Below, piece by piece: positions 34,593 through 49,229 of a DNA stretch of 64,000 bases. Location: contig JAHRHY010000012.1 in NCBI GenBank assembly GCA_019671135.1, positions 992,001 through 1,056,000 of the forward strand. The letters are read 5' to 3'. The notes beneath the pieces were generated by a model. The model made no database searches, had not been told where the DNA came from, and saw only the letters and a list, made by a program, of their open reading frames with translations. The DNA comes from Linnemannia hyalina (Eukaryota; Mortierellomycota; Mortierellomycetes; Mortierellales; Mortierellaceae). The first letter of the stretch is position 1, and every line of letters starts with the position of its first letter. The position numbers and the translations under genes are program-made.

Positions 34593-37500
34593 GAGGCGAG
34601 GCGTGAGGTGGACTGGGTTTGAGAAAGGGTGAGGACAAAGTGGATTAAGTCGAAGGGTAATAGAAGGACTGAAAGAGACTTGACAACGGAGAAAGAAAAG
34701 GCCGTCTGTCAAAGTCGAGTCGTCCAGAGTGTGAGGAAAAGTGCATGTTGCTGTCAAGGTGAAAAGACGTTGGTGCAGGGTTGTCCGAAGCATTTACGAA
34801 GAAGGGTAGAGGGTGTTGGTGGGAGACAGCGGACACTCAGTGAAGAGCGAGGAGTGAAGAGTCGCGGTAATGGGGAGTCGTGCATCAAGTGCCAGTGAGA
34901 GCTATCGTGAGGGTAATGAGTCCAGTGGTTGGTGGCATAGCTAAGGTCGGGTCGTTTATTCTTGAAGTTTTGGGTCGTCCCGTTGTGGTGTGATGACGGC
35001 GGTGCAAGGAGGATGAAAATGTGCGAAAAATGAATAAGTGTGAAAAAAACACAATAACGTACGACATGATTTGCCATACGCGAAGAACGTGTTTTCCTTG
35101 CTTGATCTGCGTTCGTTCAAACAACCCCAGGCCCGACAAACGCGCTTCTTAGAGGACGTACGACCTCAGGCAAAGACAAGGGGATATGCTCCAAACCTAG
35201 AATAAAAAGGCTTTGTGCAAGAAGCGACACCATATTAGAACACCAAGAATATCACAACGGTCCCCACAATCCACATCTCAATACTCGCTCAATGAAGTGT
35301 GGGCTTGAGCGATTCAATTCTTCTCGCGTGATGCTTACTCCTGTCGCTTTTAGGGCCCAGACAGCAGAGTCGAAAAACATGCAAGCTCTATGTAGAAGGT
35401 CATGCTCATCGCATTCTCTAATGAAGTCATACTGGACTATGTGTCCAAGCGAGATAGAGTTGGCTGTCTCCCTCTCTAGTTTGTTTTTCTTGTATTAGTG
35501 GATGAATGGATGGACATGGATTTAGTCCAACGCCTCGTTAGCAAAAGGTGTACCTTCCTTTGGATGCACCATTGTTTTAAAAATAACTGGCAAAGGGTCA
35601 AGACCTACAGGTACGAAGATCCTAGCGTTTTTAATAGTTCCAAAAAGAACAATAGAAAAAAAACAACAGCCGTCGCCATGATGTCGTTCAATTATTTTCG
35701 TTCAATCACTTGGATAATGTTTGCACTGCCTACTGTCGTTCCTCGACCATTACCATAGTAGCGACAAAAGAGTCGACCAGCCTTTGCCTCTACAAGAGTA
35801 CGCTTTCCTTGCCACTTGGTTGTCCATGGAGCAAGAAAAGAAAACACGACCATCACGATCTGTCCTTCCTAGACCAACGGCAACAAAAGGGAGGACAGTA
35901 AACAAACAACAACAAACCGACGACCACATCAATAAAAAACCCCTCATCCCCCCACAAGATTTCTTATTTTGCAATGTGAGCCCAATCCTCCCCAATTGTT
36001 TGCTGATTTTCCTTGCGACTGAAAGTAAAACAGCAGAAAGAGGCGATGATTGAACCACAACGGAATATCAAGTACCTCTAACTATTCAACCGTGTGGAAA
36101 TGCATGGCTTCCCTGTGGATAAAACTATACACAATGCACGCTGGCCCCATGGCCCATCCCTCAACCTCGCTAGTGCGTCTTTTTGTCTATGCTCACACAA
36201 ACCCTTTGAGGGGTGGAGGGTCAAGCGGGCGGAGAATATTATTCCATTTGTCGCTTTGACGGGCTATCGCTGGACTGAATTGTCTGGCTGGCTACTCATG
36301 CTGCGTGCATGAATGGCATTCAGGGTTCACCTTTTTTTTTTGCGAGGTCGAGGCACTAACACTGTGCAAGAGGATAAAAAAAAACTCTTTTTTTCTCGAT
36401 CCAGGCACGAGTTTTTGTGTAACGTACACTTATTTTTCTTTTGCGTGGTCATGATGACCTTATGTGCAAGGCACGCTGGTCTTTATTTTCTTACAAAGCA
36501 GGCCCAAGAGTACGTCTGGGCGGATAATAAAAAAAAACAGCCAAAAAAAAAATGGGCGAAATGGGTCTCCGTTTCTCGCTTTGCCTCTGTTGCTTTGTTT
36601 GAGTTTTTTCTTTCTCATTGATCGTTCGTTATGTTTTCTTTCAAGGTACCTTTTTTACGGTTGTTGGGTGAAAGCATATTTTCGAGTGAACAGGATGGAT
36701 ATGGCGGCAATGACTGAACTCAAAAGAAAATATAGGTTGGGCGAGAAACTGAAAAAAGCCTTCTCGTGTTGATGAACTCCGCCTCCTCTCCATTTTTTTT
36801 CTCTGCCTCCACTTGTCACCTCTTGATCAATTGTTCAAGAATGTAAGAAACTATTCAGGTCAGGTACAGGGCTAGGTGAAGAGCGACACTTTGTTTTCTT
36901 CAAACTCTTTTTTGTTGATATTGTTGTTTCTGTTGGCTACGATAGAAAGTCCTGAGGAATGTGGCAAAATAGAACGAGGTCGATAAAAAAACAAACAGTA
37001 GCAAAGTCATCAGTAGATCATGCCTGCCTCTGTTGACAGCAGAAAAAAATAACGGAGAAAAAAATTGCAGAGAACAAAAAAAAATCATCCCATAACAATT
37101 TTTACTTCCATTGCCCAGCGGAGAGAGGTCATTCGAAAAAAAAAAATTGTACTGTACCTGAGGCTGCTGCACGATCTCCCGTGCTCAATGCACATCCCTT
37201 AGCACTTCCACTGTTGCTATTTTTTGTTGTCTGGCTCGCCCGGACCTGCAGGAGCACCCGCCTACTACTGTCCCCTACACATGCATGGGGGATGAGCATA
37301 TCATGTCATAGTTGTGCAATTGAGCCCAAGTCCCATACCTCTGTCGACCATCATCCCAGAATCACCCTTTTTTAGATCCAGTCCAAGGGATGAAGGAAGG
37401 CATGCAGGCACAACAGCAAAGAATTGAACAGTACAATGAGTAGACTACAAGGAATAAGCATGACTGAATCAATATTAGGGCGCCATATTCTTGAGTAAAT

Positions 37501-38744
37501 CGTGCATCGTACTTCACCAAGAGAGTTTTGGTTACTTGATATGGAGAAATTGTTCATCCACACCATTATTGAGTCTGCATTTTCTTGACTCGTAGCCTTT
37601 TTACTTTTTGTTGTTTCCAGTCGTTCATGGCTGAGGTCATGAGGACCATCCAAAACAACATGGATGTACTGCACCTCTGTACCTGTTCGTCCGTCCGTTC
37701 AACCTGGAGAGCATATTTTCGCCACGTTGAGGAAAGAAAGAAGTTCTCTCTGTCCAGTCATGGTGCCATACCCGGCCCGTGTGTGTACTTTCTCTCTCTC
37801 CGAAGTAGCTAGTACGCGTCCAAGGGAGGGATGCGAACCAGGTGTTCATGTGGTGGTACCATATCATATGGCTTCTCCCTTCCCTCGTTTCTACTATTAT
37901 TAATATTTCAGCTCCGTTCGTTATGGACGACAAAAAGTCATCTGATGATCCCAACAACCTAGCTCCTGTCCATTCCTTCTCTTCTCTCTCCCTTCTTTAC
38001 CCTGTTCTATATTCTTCTTCTTCACCTATACTCTGCTTACAAAGCCCAGAGCCCCAGCTCTCATTCAGAATTTCCAATATGCAGCTCTCTCGGGCACATA
38101 GGTCTGATCATTTGTCAATTGGGTCTGGTCACTCTCATTATTCTTGAGGCACACACTCATCCAAAGCTTTTTTTTAGTGTTCGAGGTCATGATGTCGTAT
38201 CTCTTTCTTTTCGTTGGGCTAGTGCCAAAGCTCTGTTCCTGAGCCGATTCTTTGTAATTGAGTGTATGTGCGCGTTCTTCCGCGGTCGGGACAGTTCCGT
38301 TTCATCTGTTGACTCTTTTCTTTGTAGGAACCGTGCTAGTCTTTGACAAATGCTTTGTTGCTTGTTGTTTTGCTGGCAGAGGAAAGGTCTGGCTCTCCAA
38401 AAAAAAACGACGATTGACCATTACCAAATAGAGTACATGCTAATCGTTGTGGTGGAAAAAGTGAGATCACAACCCAAAAAATAAGAGCAGCTGGTGAAAA
38501 TCGTCTGGAACTGCCATAGCGCGGATGGGCCTCTCATCACTGTCTCTCCCTCTCCCTCTGTGTGTGTCTCTCTTTCATCCTCCATCCAAAACTGAATCGA
38601 GAATGCTGATCGTCAGTTTAACAATACACTAGCAACGAAACGACCAAAAAAAAACATTAGAAAGACAACAACGACAGAAAAAGAGCGACAAAAAACAAAC
38701 AAACGCGCTCAAGCATTACTCAATTGAAACGATGGCATCGTCTA

Positions 38745-38758
38745 CCCCCCCCCCCCCC
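38745..38758. repeat. C14 homopolymer
   Basis: Fourteen consecutive C on the + strand, the longest G/C homopolymer in the window and a likely replication-slippage site. Confidence 0.85.
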
Positions 38759-39861
38759 AGATGACTTGTCTGCCTTGCTGACATACACCAGACACAAGAA
38801 AATACATAACAACAGACAAAAGCAAAACAACAAAATCAAACAAACAAACATGCCCTGGCTGGAGGCCCTTCGATTAAAATAACGGGTCACTGGTTGATCC
38901 ACGCGTTGCGCGTTTTTTTTTTTTTACTTTCTGTCACAACAAGAGGTTCCTTGTTCGTTTGGGACAGTATCGGAGGGTTTTTGTGAAAACCTTTTGTTTT
39001 GTTTCTTACTCTTTCTTGCAATGGTCATTTTTAGTTTCGTTCTTTTGTTTATTGTGCCTGTGTGTACCTGTGTGGGTGTGAGTGACAGAAATCGATGTAT
39101 TTGAGCTCTCGTCCTCTCTCCTCTCTCTCTCGCTCTTGTTTTTTTTTCCGATGGCGAACCTTTTTATTGTGCCCCATGGTACAGGTACAACACTGCCTGA
39201 CCTAACCTGTGCCTTTGCCCTTTCTCACCTAACCTTCTTTTGTCCACTCGCCTAAGCCAGCCCAGTCAGTTCACCCCCTCCCCCCAACAGAGGGCTTGTT
39301 TTGAGCGAGATCGGGTATGATGAATCCTGCTGCTATGCTTTGGCCCACCTCCAACCCAAAAACAGACTTTCGCCTCGTCCTTTACCCTCAGTCCTCTATT
39401 CAATACAGTGGGCGTATTTTTTTTTTAGTATTATTGTTCTTCGACATGCATGCAGGTAGCCCTCTACAATATGAGGGGTCAGCCTGACAGAGGTATGTCA
39501 GGGGGGATGGAGAGGGGATTGGAGTAATGAACGACAAGGGCTTTGGAAAAGTGACGGACACCGTGACCACGTCCTCTAACCTTCCACCATCATCCCCTCT
39601 TCCAAACTCCGTTCAATCCGCAATGTTGACATACAAACACAAACAAAGAAGTGTCACCAAAATACTTCTCACAAGGGGCTTCATCATTGTTTTGACCAAG
39701 TTCCACCGCTTCTCCGCTTGCAGCTGCGGGGGTCCTTGGACCTTGTGATGATGACCAGAGAAGGCAGGCACGCAGGAAGAGAAGGGAGGTGCGTCCGAGG
39801 AAGAAGGCAGAAAAAGTAGAGACATCTCACACCTCAAAAGAGTTTCAAACTCAGGATTCAT

Positions 39862-39880
39862 GAGAGAGAGAGAGAGAGAG
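39862..39880. repeat. GA microsatellite
   Basis: About nine GA dinucleotide units in a row. Confidence 0.85.
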
Positions 39881-41133
39881 TAGACAGGGTAACTCGACGC
39901 CAAAAGGGCAACTTTTGTGTAGCTAAGGCAAATAACAACATCACTACCTCCAAGAGTCATGTTACTTCTGCGCTGTTCAACTGTGTTTTATTGTTTGTTT
40001 TTGTAATCGATCGATGATGTTGTTGTCGTTGTAGGAAGGATGGGTGACGAAGTGCATACGAGGCCCATTTGGGGAAGAATGTGTACCCGAGAAGGGGTTC
40101 AGGTGCTTTGCATTCAAAGGCAGTAAGTAAGGTACGATTACGCGACGAGCGGGAAAAAGGACTAAAAAATCCATAACCCCAGGTCTCGGAGGAAATACAA
40201 ACACCCTGCTCATCTACGTGTGTCAACAACCCTACAGGAACGAAGATAGATAAGCGGGGACCTGTGTGTGTGTGAGTCTATGTTTGAGTGAGTGGGTCCG
40301 GGTTAGAAGCACCAGTTTCTTTCTGCACAGGACACATTGTCATGATTCATACTGTGCCAAGGGTACTTGCGAATACTGGTGTGTGTTTACCCTCGTTCAT
40401 CGCAGCAGTGTTTTACTACAGTAATTCAGCCAGCAGGCACGAAGGCAAGGTAAAGAGAGGCCTTGAACCCCTGAATCCAATTGCCACAAAAGGACAAATC
40501 GTTTTTTCTGTCGATTTGTTTTTTAGCAGCCTGTCCTGCTGCTGCTCTCTTGTTTTTTTTTTTCTTGTATGACTGAAAACAGCGGGAGAAAAGAGATAGA
40601 AGGCGACAGTGGGCCATGCACGATGAGGCATGCGCACGAGCACTACACAGATCAGAACAAGGACAAAAAAAGCAAACAAGCGAGTGGAGAAAAACAAACA
40701 TCAAAGGTATGGGAAGGGTGAGGCAGCAAGGGGCATCTGCAGTGGGCACGAAGCACTTATAATTTCCTTTGGTGTTGATGGTGAGTGCTCACCAAGAAAT
40801 ACCCACACGCTAAAATTCATATCCCCCTTCCCTAAGGTATTCATATTCATATTCGATTTTGCTACCCCCCCTCCCCTCTTTTTTCATTCTACTCGTTCAG
40901 ACCCTTCCTCTTGCCCAATGAACAGACCATGCCTTTACTTGTTTTCGTTCTTTCCTTTTGATGATAACCTAAAGACCTGGGCTCACAAAGAGGCTCTGCT
41001 GCATTGGCATGTTTGTTGTTGTTATGCTGATGATATTCTTTGCTCCGTCGCAATAAGCCTGTCCCTTTTATGATCTCTGAGCGTACATGGCCCGCCCGCC
41101 CAACCCAGATCAGATATATATTTTTATTTTCAC

Positions 41134-41194
41134 GGGAAGGAATGGGAAGAGATGGGAAAGACTGGGAAGGGCTGGGAAACTGGGAAAGAGGGGC
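41134..41194. repeat. GGGAA array with 10-bp phasing
   Basis: GGGAA begins at 41134, 41144, 41154, 41164, 41174 and 41182: five copies at exactly 10-bp spacing, then one at 8 bp. Five copies are preceded by T (TGGGAA). The G triplets fall on one helical face and could also form a G-quadruplex. Confidence 0.8.
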
Positions 41195-44100
41195 TGTATT
41201 AGTGTGGGCAAAATAACATCCAGTGCTGTCTGTCATTTCCCTTCTCATAAGCGCATTCCTTGCAGCAAAAAATAGCGATCATATGTTCAAGAAGACACAC
41301 CATCCTCCTCCATTCCGCCAGGTTTACATTGCCTCGTCTTGTCGTCGAAACCACATGTCCCTTTCCTCTCCCAAAAGGTAACAGGTCAAGTATAGACAAA
41401 ACAATCTTTACGGTCTACTCTACCCACAAGGTGGATCTAAGATACTGATATTTTGACGTGAACGCGTCGATTTCCCTCACAAACGCGATCAATTATTTGT
41501 TATTTGTCTCACCGCCTGAACAATCATCCTACCAAAAGACGCGTCTGAGACCATCGGTCCTTCAATGCTCTTCTTGTCCTCTATTCCTCCCTGCATTTTT
41601 CTCCGCTACTTCAATCAATGTGTAAGGGAACGAGGATGGAAAAGGTGGACGGCAAACACTACCGTACATGCAAACTTGGCAAGTAAGTAAATGAGCAGCC
41701 ATTCAACCAGCCAAGCATCGAAAAATAAAGTTAAGGGCGTGGTTTTCTTATTGCACAGAAGGAGCTGAGCTCCTCGGTGTTTTATTTTCCTCTCTGGTCA
41801 CTAGTGTTTGCATTGGGTCAGTGCGGAAGATCAATATGTGGGTGTGGATGGTTGGTGGTGATGATGTAGAAAGCAAGGAAGGAAGGGGATTGAAATACGA
41901 GACGAAAAGGTTAGGGGGGAGGGGATATGGTGTAGTCGTCGTGCAGTCCAGCACACCTTTCTCCGTTGATTAGTATCTACACTTTAAGGGGAAGGAGAAA
42001 GTTGTCTTCTGTTCATTTCAAAACACCAAAGGAAAATATGAGCGCGAGGGAGGGTAGGGAACAAGGATCATCGTCCAAGGGATGTTGATGAAGAGGGGGG
42101 GTAGATGACTGCTGCTACCTGCCAGCCCATTTGGTGATTTGCTGCTCGAGTGTCATCAAGCCCGTTCGACACAACAGATCGAGGAAAGGGAATAAAGGGA
42201 AAAAAAGATAGAAAGGAACCCTTATTCTGGCAGTTACTGGAATCCTTCTCTATCTATCTCTTCCCATTCCAGTTTGTACTAATTGATCAATTGCAAGCCT
42301 TGCTTACCTATGCGTGTACGTTCATACATGGCAGGATATGACAGCGCCCATGGTATGGGAAAAAAATTATCGCTCAGATGCATTTTTTTTATGACCAAAA
42401 TATGCCATCGAGCGCATTGCCACTGTTTCTTCGATGCACGTTGGACACGCAGGAATAACAAAGGATGAATCGATGGCAAATGCAAAACTATGCTGGAAGG
42501 AAGACGCATGGGATGCGAGATTGGAAGGGAAGAGGTTAATGGGCAACACTCGCATACCCTGCTTGTCTTTTAGGTCAGGCTACTCCGACAAATGCTACCA
42601 ATGATATGCTATGTGTATGTTTAGGTGAATGCTGTTCTTTTCCAGCTCACATATCTTCTCGCATGAGCCACATTCCCTTGGTCTCTCTCGTAATCTCTCT
42701 TTTTCCCTTCCGACGCAAAGCCCAGGGAACCAATTTACCATTTCCTCGACCTCAACCTTGGGCCATGCCCTCATTGCTTCATTGAGATCCCAGACCAATT
42801 ATTCCAGTCGCGGATCATGACTCGACAGCAGCGACAAAGACAATGATTGGGTTGCGTTGACTCTTGACTTGTGTGTTGCTTCGGCACACCATTGGAGCGT
42901 GTACTACCAGAGAACAAAAAAAAATTGTACCGCGACATAAAATACTAATTTTGAGTGCGAATGTGGTTTTTTTTTCTTCCTTCCGTCCTTTCCGCCCTTC
43001 CATGGTTTGTATGTGCGTGCGTTGTTATTTCGAACCAGGCTGATTCTTGTTTTTGTGTCCGTCTTCTCTCTCACACGCCTTCGTTCATACATCACAATGG
43101 AAGGAAAGGAAAAAAAGCAGGGGCCAACTATCGTACAGGTCTAAATGCACAAAGAGACCTGAGAGACAAGGGACAGACCTGCACCCTGATTTGATTGTTC
43201 ATCAATCCTCCTCTCCTCCTTCCCCTTCCTCATCCTCCTTCACCCCCTTCCTCTATGAGTCTTTTACTTTTTTCACTACTAGCTGCGTTCTCACTTTCAT
43301 TCCAGCCAACTCGAACTTATGCAATGAGAAATAAAAAATGGGTACAGGTGGACCCTTTAGCCACATCGAACCGCGATCCCCACACGTTATTGTGTCGAGT
43401 GAGGATGAAAAGGTGTGAAAAAGGGAAGACTCCGAACAGGCAGAGCATGGCTGCGAAGATGTGTACAATGTATGAATCCCTCTCTCCCCTTCAACCTGCG
43501 AGGTGTGTTTATGTATGCTCCAGGACACCACCCAATGGGTCAACGTGGTGGTGAACCTTGAATGAACCTATTTGCTGCTAAGCGGAGCGAACAAAAACAC
43601 AATGTCAATCTTTCAGACTATAACAACACCGAGAGAGGACCGCCGCATGCCGGTGCGATGTGTGTCTTGAAGGAAGCGTCGAGGAATGGTTCCACGAACA
43701 GAGTGAGAAGTGCTCTCAATCTTTTTTTTGGAGTTCTGCGATCAATGCACCTCCCATTGACTGACGCGTTCTAAACTACATTCTTCACTACCCTCATTAC
43801 TTTCATCCCATCACGGACAATTAGGATATCGAAGACTAGGCATTCTTGTCTGCGCATGAGCGACAATGCTTCTCTCGTTCCTCCAACCTTTCCACCTCGC
43901 ATACACCAAGGCGCTCAAGAGCCAAAACAATATAATGCTCGTCACTACACCCATTACCCATGTTACCCTCTGAAAGTTGTTGTTCTGACCCTTTCTTTTG
44001 GTTCTTGTTGAACGCGACCTTCAACAAAAAAAAATTGAGACACTTACATCCATAACCACCATTACCACCATCAATGTCTCCTCGATTCTGTCCACCTCCT

Positions 44101-44612
44101 CACCCCTTGCGTCAATCCAAGGAAGAAAGGGAAAAAAATGACGAACATCCTTTTCTCCCCTTTCAGTTTCTTCTTCTCCTTTGTCTCCACATCGCAAGCA
44201 TGACTCTTTTTTGCTTTCTCCAGTCCTTCCCCTTGGGACACTAAAAAATTAGGTAGGCTAAGACAAGCATTCACAGACTTATGTAGGACACCTTGATATG
44301 TCATTTTTTATCCCTATCCCACAAGAAACAATTAGCCTTTTTTCGCGTGCCATGTCTAATACCTTCTTCGGAGCAGATGACAAAGTATAGAGTGAATGTT
44401 CCCCGATCGCTTTTTTCCTCTCAAGGCGATTGGCGTTAGTATCGCGATCAAAAAAAAATGGAATCAAGAAAGATGATGAAAATGTAGTAAAGCAGCAGAA
44501 ATAATGACCTTCACAACCCTGTCTGCATGATCAAGATATCGAAAAATATAAAAACTAGAAAGAGGGCATATCATCATAGCCGTAATAGTAGGCATTGTTA
44601 GGAAGGATCAAG

Positions 44613-44635
44613 TCAGGTCAGGTCGATTCAGGTCA
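44613..44635. repeat. TCAGGTCA direct repeat
   Basis: TCAGGTCA at 44613-44620 and 44628-44635, 15 bp apart, with an overlapping GGTC at 44621. Confidence 0.6.
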
Positions 44636-47010
44636 GTGAGTAATTTATTTTCCGTTGGGCCTTTTTATTACAAAATACCTCGAGATCACCTTTTTGCCTT
44701 CTGTGTCGTTTTACAGGAACGGAACATAAATGGAGGGAAAAGCAGACATGGTTTGCCTCGAGTCTTGTGCTCATTATTATTTGAGTAGTCAGCATGCCTG
44801 CTTAATGACCTGCAAGGTTGGTTAGAGTCTTATCTTACTACGAAAAGCGAAGGTGTGGGTTGGGCTAGTGGTGCTGTGGGGTCATTCATTGAGATAAATG
44901 TTCTAGGAATAGGTTTGTTGGAGGCCAGAGAGGTGATTGACCTGACTAAGAGCTATATCAGTCAACGGATACTCACATACCCACCTCTCCATTCACTCGC
45001 CTTGGACTAATAACATGATCCCGATCACTCGGACTTTTTTATAGGCAAAGGGTCTACGAGTATCGTTCGAATGAGAGTAGGAAGAGACAACAGCTCAGTG
45101 AAAAGAGGGCGTAGGTATCTATTGCGCTCAGCTCTTGACTGTCAGGATTAGCTGGCCTGGCTCCCCAGTTGGCTGTTTCATGGCTGTTCTATGCAACACT
45201 ACTACGGGTAAGGTACTGTACAGTCGATCAGTCGAGTGAGACAAAAATTTCTCCTCGGAACTGACGATGATCAGTCCTTTCACTGATGGACCTTAAGAGT
45301 CTCATAAAGAAAGATGCAACAACTGATCCCTCCAAGAGCGAAAATACTAACGAGAGCAAGCGCATGACATGTAGCAACAAGGCTATGGTCCAAGCATCCA
45401 ATAAACCCCAATATATTTTTCTCTTTTATCCGAAAGGCTCAAAAGCCAACACGGCCATGCACCAATGCACAGTGGAGGGTGGAGGGATCTTTTGTAAATT
45501 GCCCATGCTGAAATAAAAATATCTTACATCAGCTGTGCATGGGGTTTGTGGCCCAAGAGTATTTACACATAAGAAAACGTCCAATGGACAAATACTGTGG
45601 AGGGATGGGTGGATAGGCAAAAGGTGCATGAAGGGGAAACACATGGGGCACGTATGGAGCACATGGTATCCCCATCCACCCTTTCCCCTTCGCCCCTTCT
45701 AGCTTTACTAATACTAAATGCCTATCACGAATGCTTGGATCAAGGATAAACCATAGCCAGGGCGCACAGTTCACATCCATTCGCGCAACGACCACTTTTT
45801 TTGCAGCAGGGAAAAGACCTCAGCATAACCTGTTTACTAGACCTTCCATCCAAACTGCACTTCAGAGAAAGGTGAGAATACTCGCTCGTAACATCAAAAA
45901 AAAGGGTTCAAGTTTCAAAAAGGAACCAGGTTCACCTCTTTGTTGTCCTTTGCCGTCCGTTCGGGTTCTCTATATCTTTCTTTTCATCGGCAAGGATAGT
46001 ATCAGCCCCTTCTTCCAGCCCACAATAATAACACCCAACCTATCACTCGTCCTTGGTGGAGGAATAAGAAACTCGAAACACACTTGATATTCAACCTAAC
46101 CTCCTCCTATAAGGGCCCAAGGGGTTGGCAATCAGATCAAGATATGAACATTTCAGACAAGTAGACAGGGTCCTGTAATACAACGGCGTTGTGTTAATAA
46201 CTCTCGACGGGATAACATCCACCTCAGCTCTTTTTGTTTGTTTTGTTATTTGTCCTGTCCGGCTCTGGTTGCAATTTCGACATCCCAACGCTACGAATGG
46301 ACAAAACACCAATTACGGTTGACCTCCTTGAAAAAATGAGAGTGAGAGAGTGTAGAATGGCGGTTCTATTTTTATTGGATAATAAGGCGGCGCATCTTGT
46401 ATGTGATCGTGAACACAGCGTTTTCTTTTACGAATTTACCATTATGGGTGACGACGATGATGACCACGCAGACAGTCAGAGAGGCAAACAGAGTAGCAAA
46501 CGGGTTCACTGACGGATGAGCGGCTGCGGTGGCGATGATGGTGGCCAGGCCATTCTCATGCAACCTCTAATCCTCCAATCCACACAGAAGCGCACGAGCG
46601 AGCACAGACGCAGAAATACTTTCTACACCAACCGAACCCCGTCTCCTTGCAATGATATTTATTTGCTGTTGGCTTCTGGATCTCATGACGATGGCTAGAC
46701 TCTCTCTAAAAAGAAAGAGAGCCGTTGGTATGGTGGGTGGAGATAGAGCACATTTATAATAGCAATAACGAATACTGTCGTCTTCGTGACAATCATGCAT
46801 GACAAAAAAAAGCAGAAGAGACAGAGGGAGTGTGCGTGTGTGAGCGGACCATCTGTTAACATCTGGCACAAAAAAAGGTGAAAACACGCTCCCAACTCAA
46901 CCCATGATTGAAACCGCTTGTTTGTCAATTTTTTTGTCGCTCTTTTTTTTTTATCTGCCTCTCTGTCCACGGACTAACAGGTTGTCAAGTGAGCAGAGAC
47001 GTTGAGGAAA

Positions 47011-47037
47011 AGACAGATAGACAGACAGGCAGACAGG
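47011..47037. repeat. Degenerate CAGA/TAGA tetranucleotide repeat
   Basis: Run of AGACAGATAGACAGACAGGC type, about six tetranucleotide units with single-base variants. Confidence 0.7.
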
Positions 47038-48050
47038 AACTTAGATAGAGGAAACGAGAATGTGTCTTTTTCAAAACGAAAAACGAGCCCTTTCGCCACA
47101 TTCAAGCAAGCATCCTTCGAACCCATTTTCTTTTTCTGTTGCGAATAGACGCATGGGCCATTATATATGTATCCATTTCGCATAACATACAGCGTTTTTT
47201 TTCTATTCTAGTCCTCTTTTCTCGACTCTCGACTCCTCTACTCTCTTTCACGAGCAAGCAAGCGGGCACGCGCGCTGGGGTAGGTTGGCAACACAACAGA
47301 ACACAAGGCATCGCAGCTGAAATAGTCTACCAATGCAATCAATCTCTCGACGCTTTGAACCATACTTTTTAGTGGTTTGCCTCTCTGCTTCGCCTTTTCT
47401 GATCTTTCTTCTCTCTGTCTTTCCCATGCTTTTCGTTCTTGCTCTAGATTCCTTCTTTTTTTTTTTAATCTGAGCAGACAGTTGCTATTGGGTTACTCAA
47501 ATATGAGAACTACGATTAGCCATGTAGAGGAAACAGAGAGAGATAGTGAGGGTCAGGTGTGAGTGGTTGCTGCTGTAGGTTATTTGACAAGGGCTTTCCC
47601 TTTGCTCAACAAAGAAAAAGACATGTTCTATTCTGTCGTCTGGTTGGTTGGGTTGTTTGGTTTTACCTCGTCCTGTCTGTTTCTTTTCGTGTGTGCGTGC
47701 GTGTGTGTGTGTCTTGTCTTTTGGCGGGTTTGTCTGTCTATCAACCTCACAAACATCACCACCAGCTTAGCTCTGTTCTCACACAAGGAGACAGAGCAAA
47801 AGTGATGATTATGAACGCACAACAAAAACGAAAGAGATTCAAGGGGAAGGGGAACAGGAACAAAAAAAAAGTCGAGGGTCCGGAGAAGGAGGAAAAGTGG
47901 TAGACAGAGGAAACGATTCGACTGTGAGTATTTTTTCGTTTCTTTGGCGAAGATGACGACAATACACAATACACAGACACGAGAAGACATAGCAATTGGG
48001 TGAGTTCGTGGAGAGATGTGAGGGAGAGGTAACCAACACCATTTCCAAAA

Positions 48051-48082
48051 TGTGCGTGTGTGTGTGTGCGTGTGTGTGTGTA
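48051..48082. repeat. GT microsatellite
   Basis: About 32 bp of TG/GT units interrupted by two C bases. A similar run is at about 47690-47712. Confidence 0.8.
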
Positions 48083-48332
48083 GGACAAAAACCTCCTGTT
48101 GGATCGCGCTTTTTTTCTTGGAGGAAAATCAAGAGTGAGAACGTGCGTGAGTTGGTAGATGCGCATTTGGGTATAGAGCGTGGTCGACAAGCCGAGGCAG
48201 AGTGGATATGTGAGATTGAGGATGGGCGCTTTTGGATGAACAGGTATGATTGTATGATGATTGCGGACTGCAGCTTGCAGCAGCATCAGACTGACAGAAA
48301 CCAGAAAGACAAGTGCCCTTTTTGATCCGGTT

Positions 48333-48391
48333 CCCTCTTCCTCTCTCTATCTCTTTCTCTCTCTATCTCTCTCTCTCTCTTTCTATCTCTC
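48333..48391. repeat. CT-rich microsatellite
   Basis: About 60 bp of CT dinucleotides with regular CTAT interruptions. Confidence 0.8.
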
Positions 48392-49229
48392 ACGCATACC
48401 TTTTCGAATGGAGCCGAGGTCAATTGAGCATCCGTCCTGGGCCTTGGCTAGATCCCCCGTCGCCTCTATACTTCTATTTTTGCACATAGCTCAAGTGGTG
48501 GCCCATTCGTCTCTGTTTCCCAGTCTACAGTCCCACGTATTAACTTCCCTCATGGTCCTCTCTTTTTTCTTCTTTTTTCACTCTCCTCGTGTCAGGTACC
48601 AGTTTCTTAAAAGTCAACACCTCCCTTTCTTCTCCTCCCGAATGACCAACAGTCGAGAGAAGTCCCTCTGACCACATTTTTTTGGTTGTTCTACCCTGAG
48701 CGCTTGTACGGGGTCCTCGCGATGTACGAGTATAAAAAACTATGGCCGTGGGTTGGGTTGACGAGGCCAGTTGGGCCGGTGTCAGTTCTTGTCGTTCGTT
48801 TCCGTTTCGTTCAGTCGGGTCAGTCGCGTTTTTGTTTATGTTTCTAAATAGTGGTTTGTGTGTTGGGTACTCGAAACGAGTAGAGTAGGTGCGAGTGTTT
48901 TTAGCTGGTGGTGGTGCTGCTGGTGGCGGTGGAGTCATTCAGTAGGAACATATTGTCTGCCGTTCTTTCTTTGTTGTTGGTCATTCATTCAGTTGCATCG
49001 GTAGGTCAGCCAGCCAGTCCGACGTACAACAACATAAACGAAAACAGAGAGGCAGAGGGACGGACGGACAGGCGGTCAGGACCGCGGGCAATCGAGGTCA
49101 GGCCAACAACAACAGCACATCAACAATAACACCAGCCAAGTTCAACAACGCAAAACAAACAAAGCAAACAAACAAAGAAGACAGCAAGTATTTTAAAGAG
49201 TATTTTAAAAATTATTTAGTAGGGCGTAT

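Noticed and set aside
45529..46087. Overlapping frames of about 90-120 codons on both strands in the gene-poor region
   Set aside because: No recognisable domain; low-complexity starts and no splice continuation.
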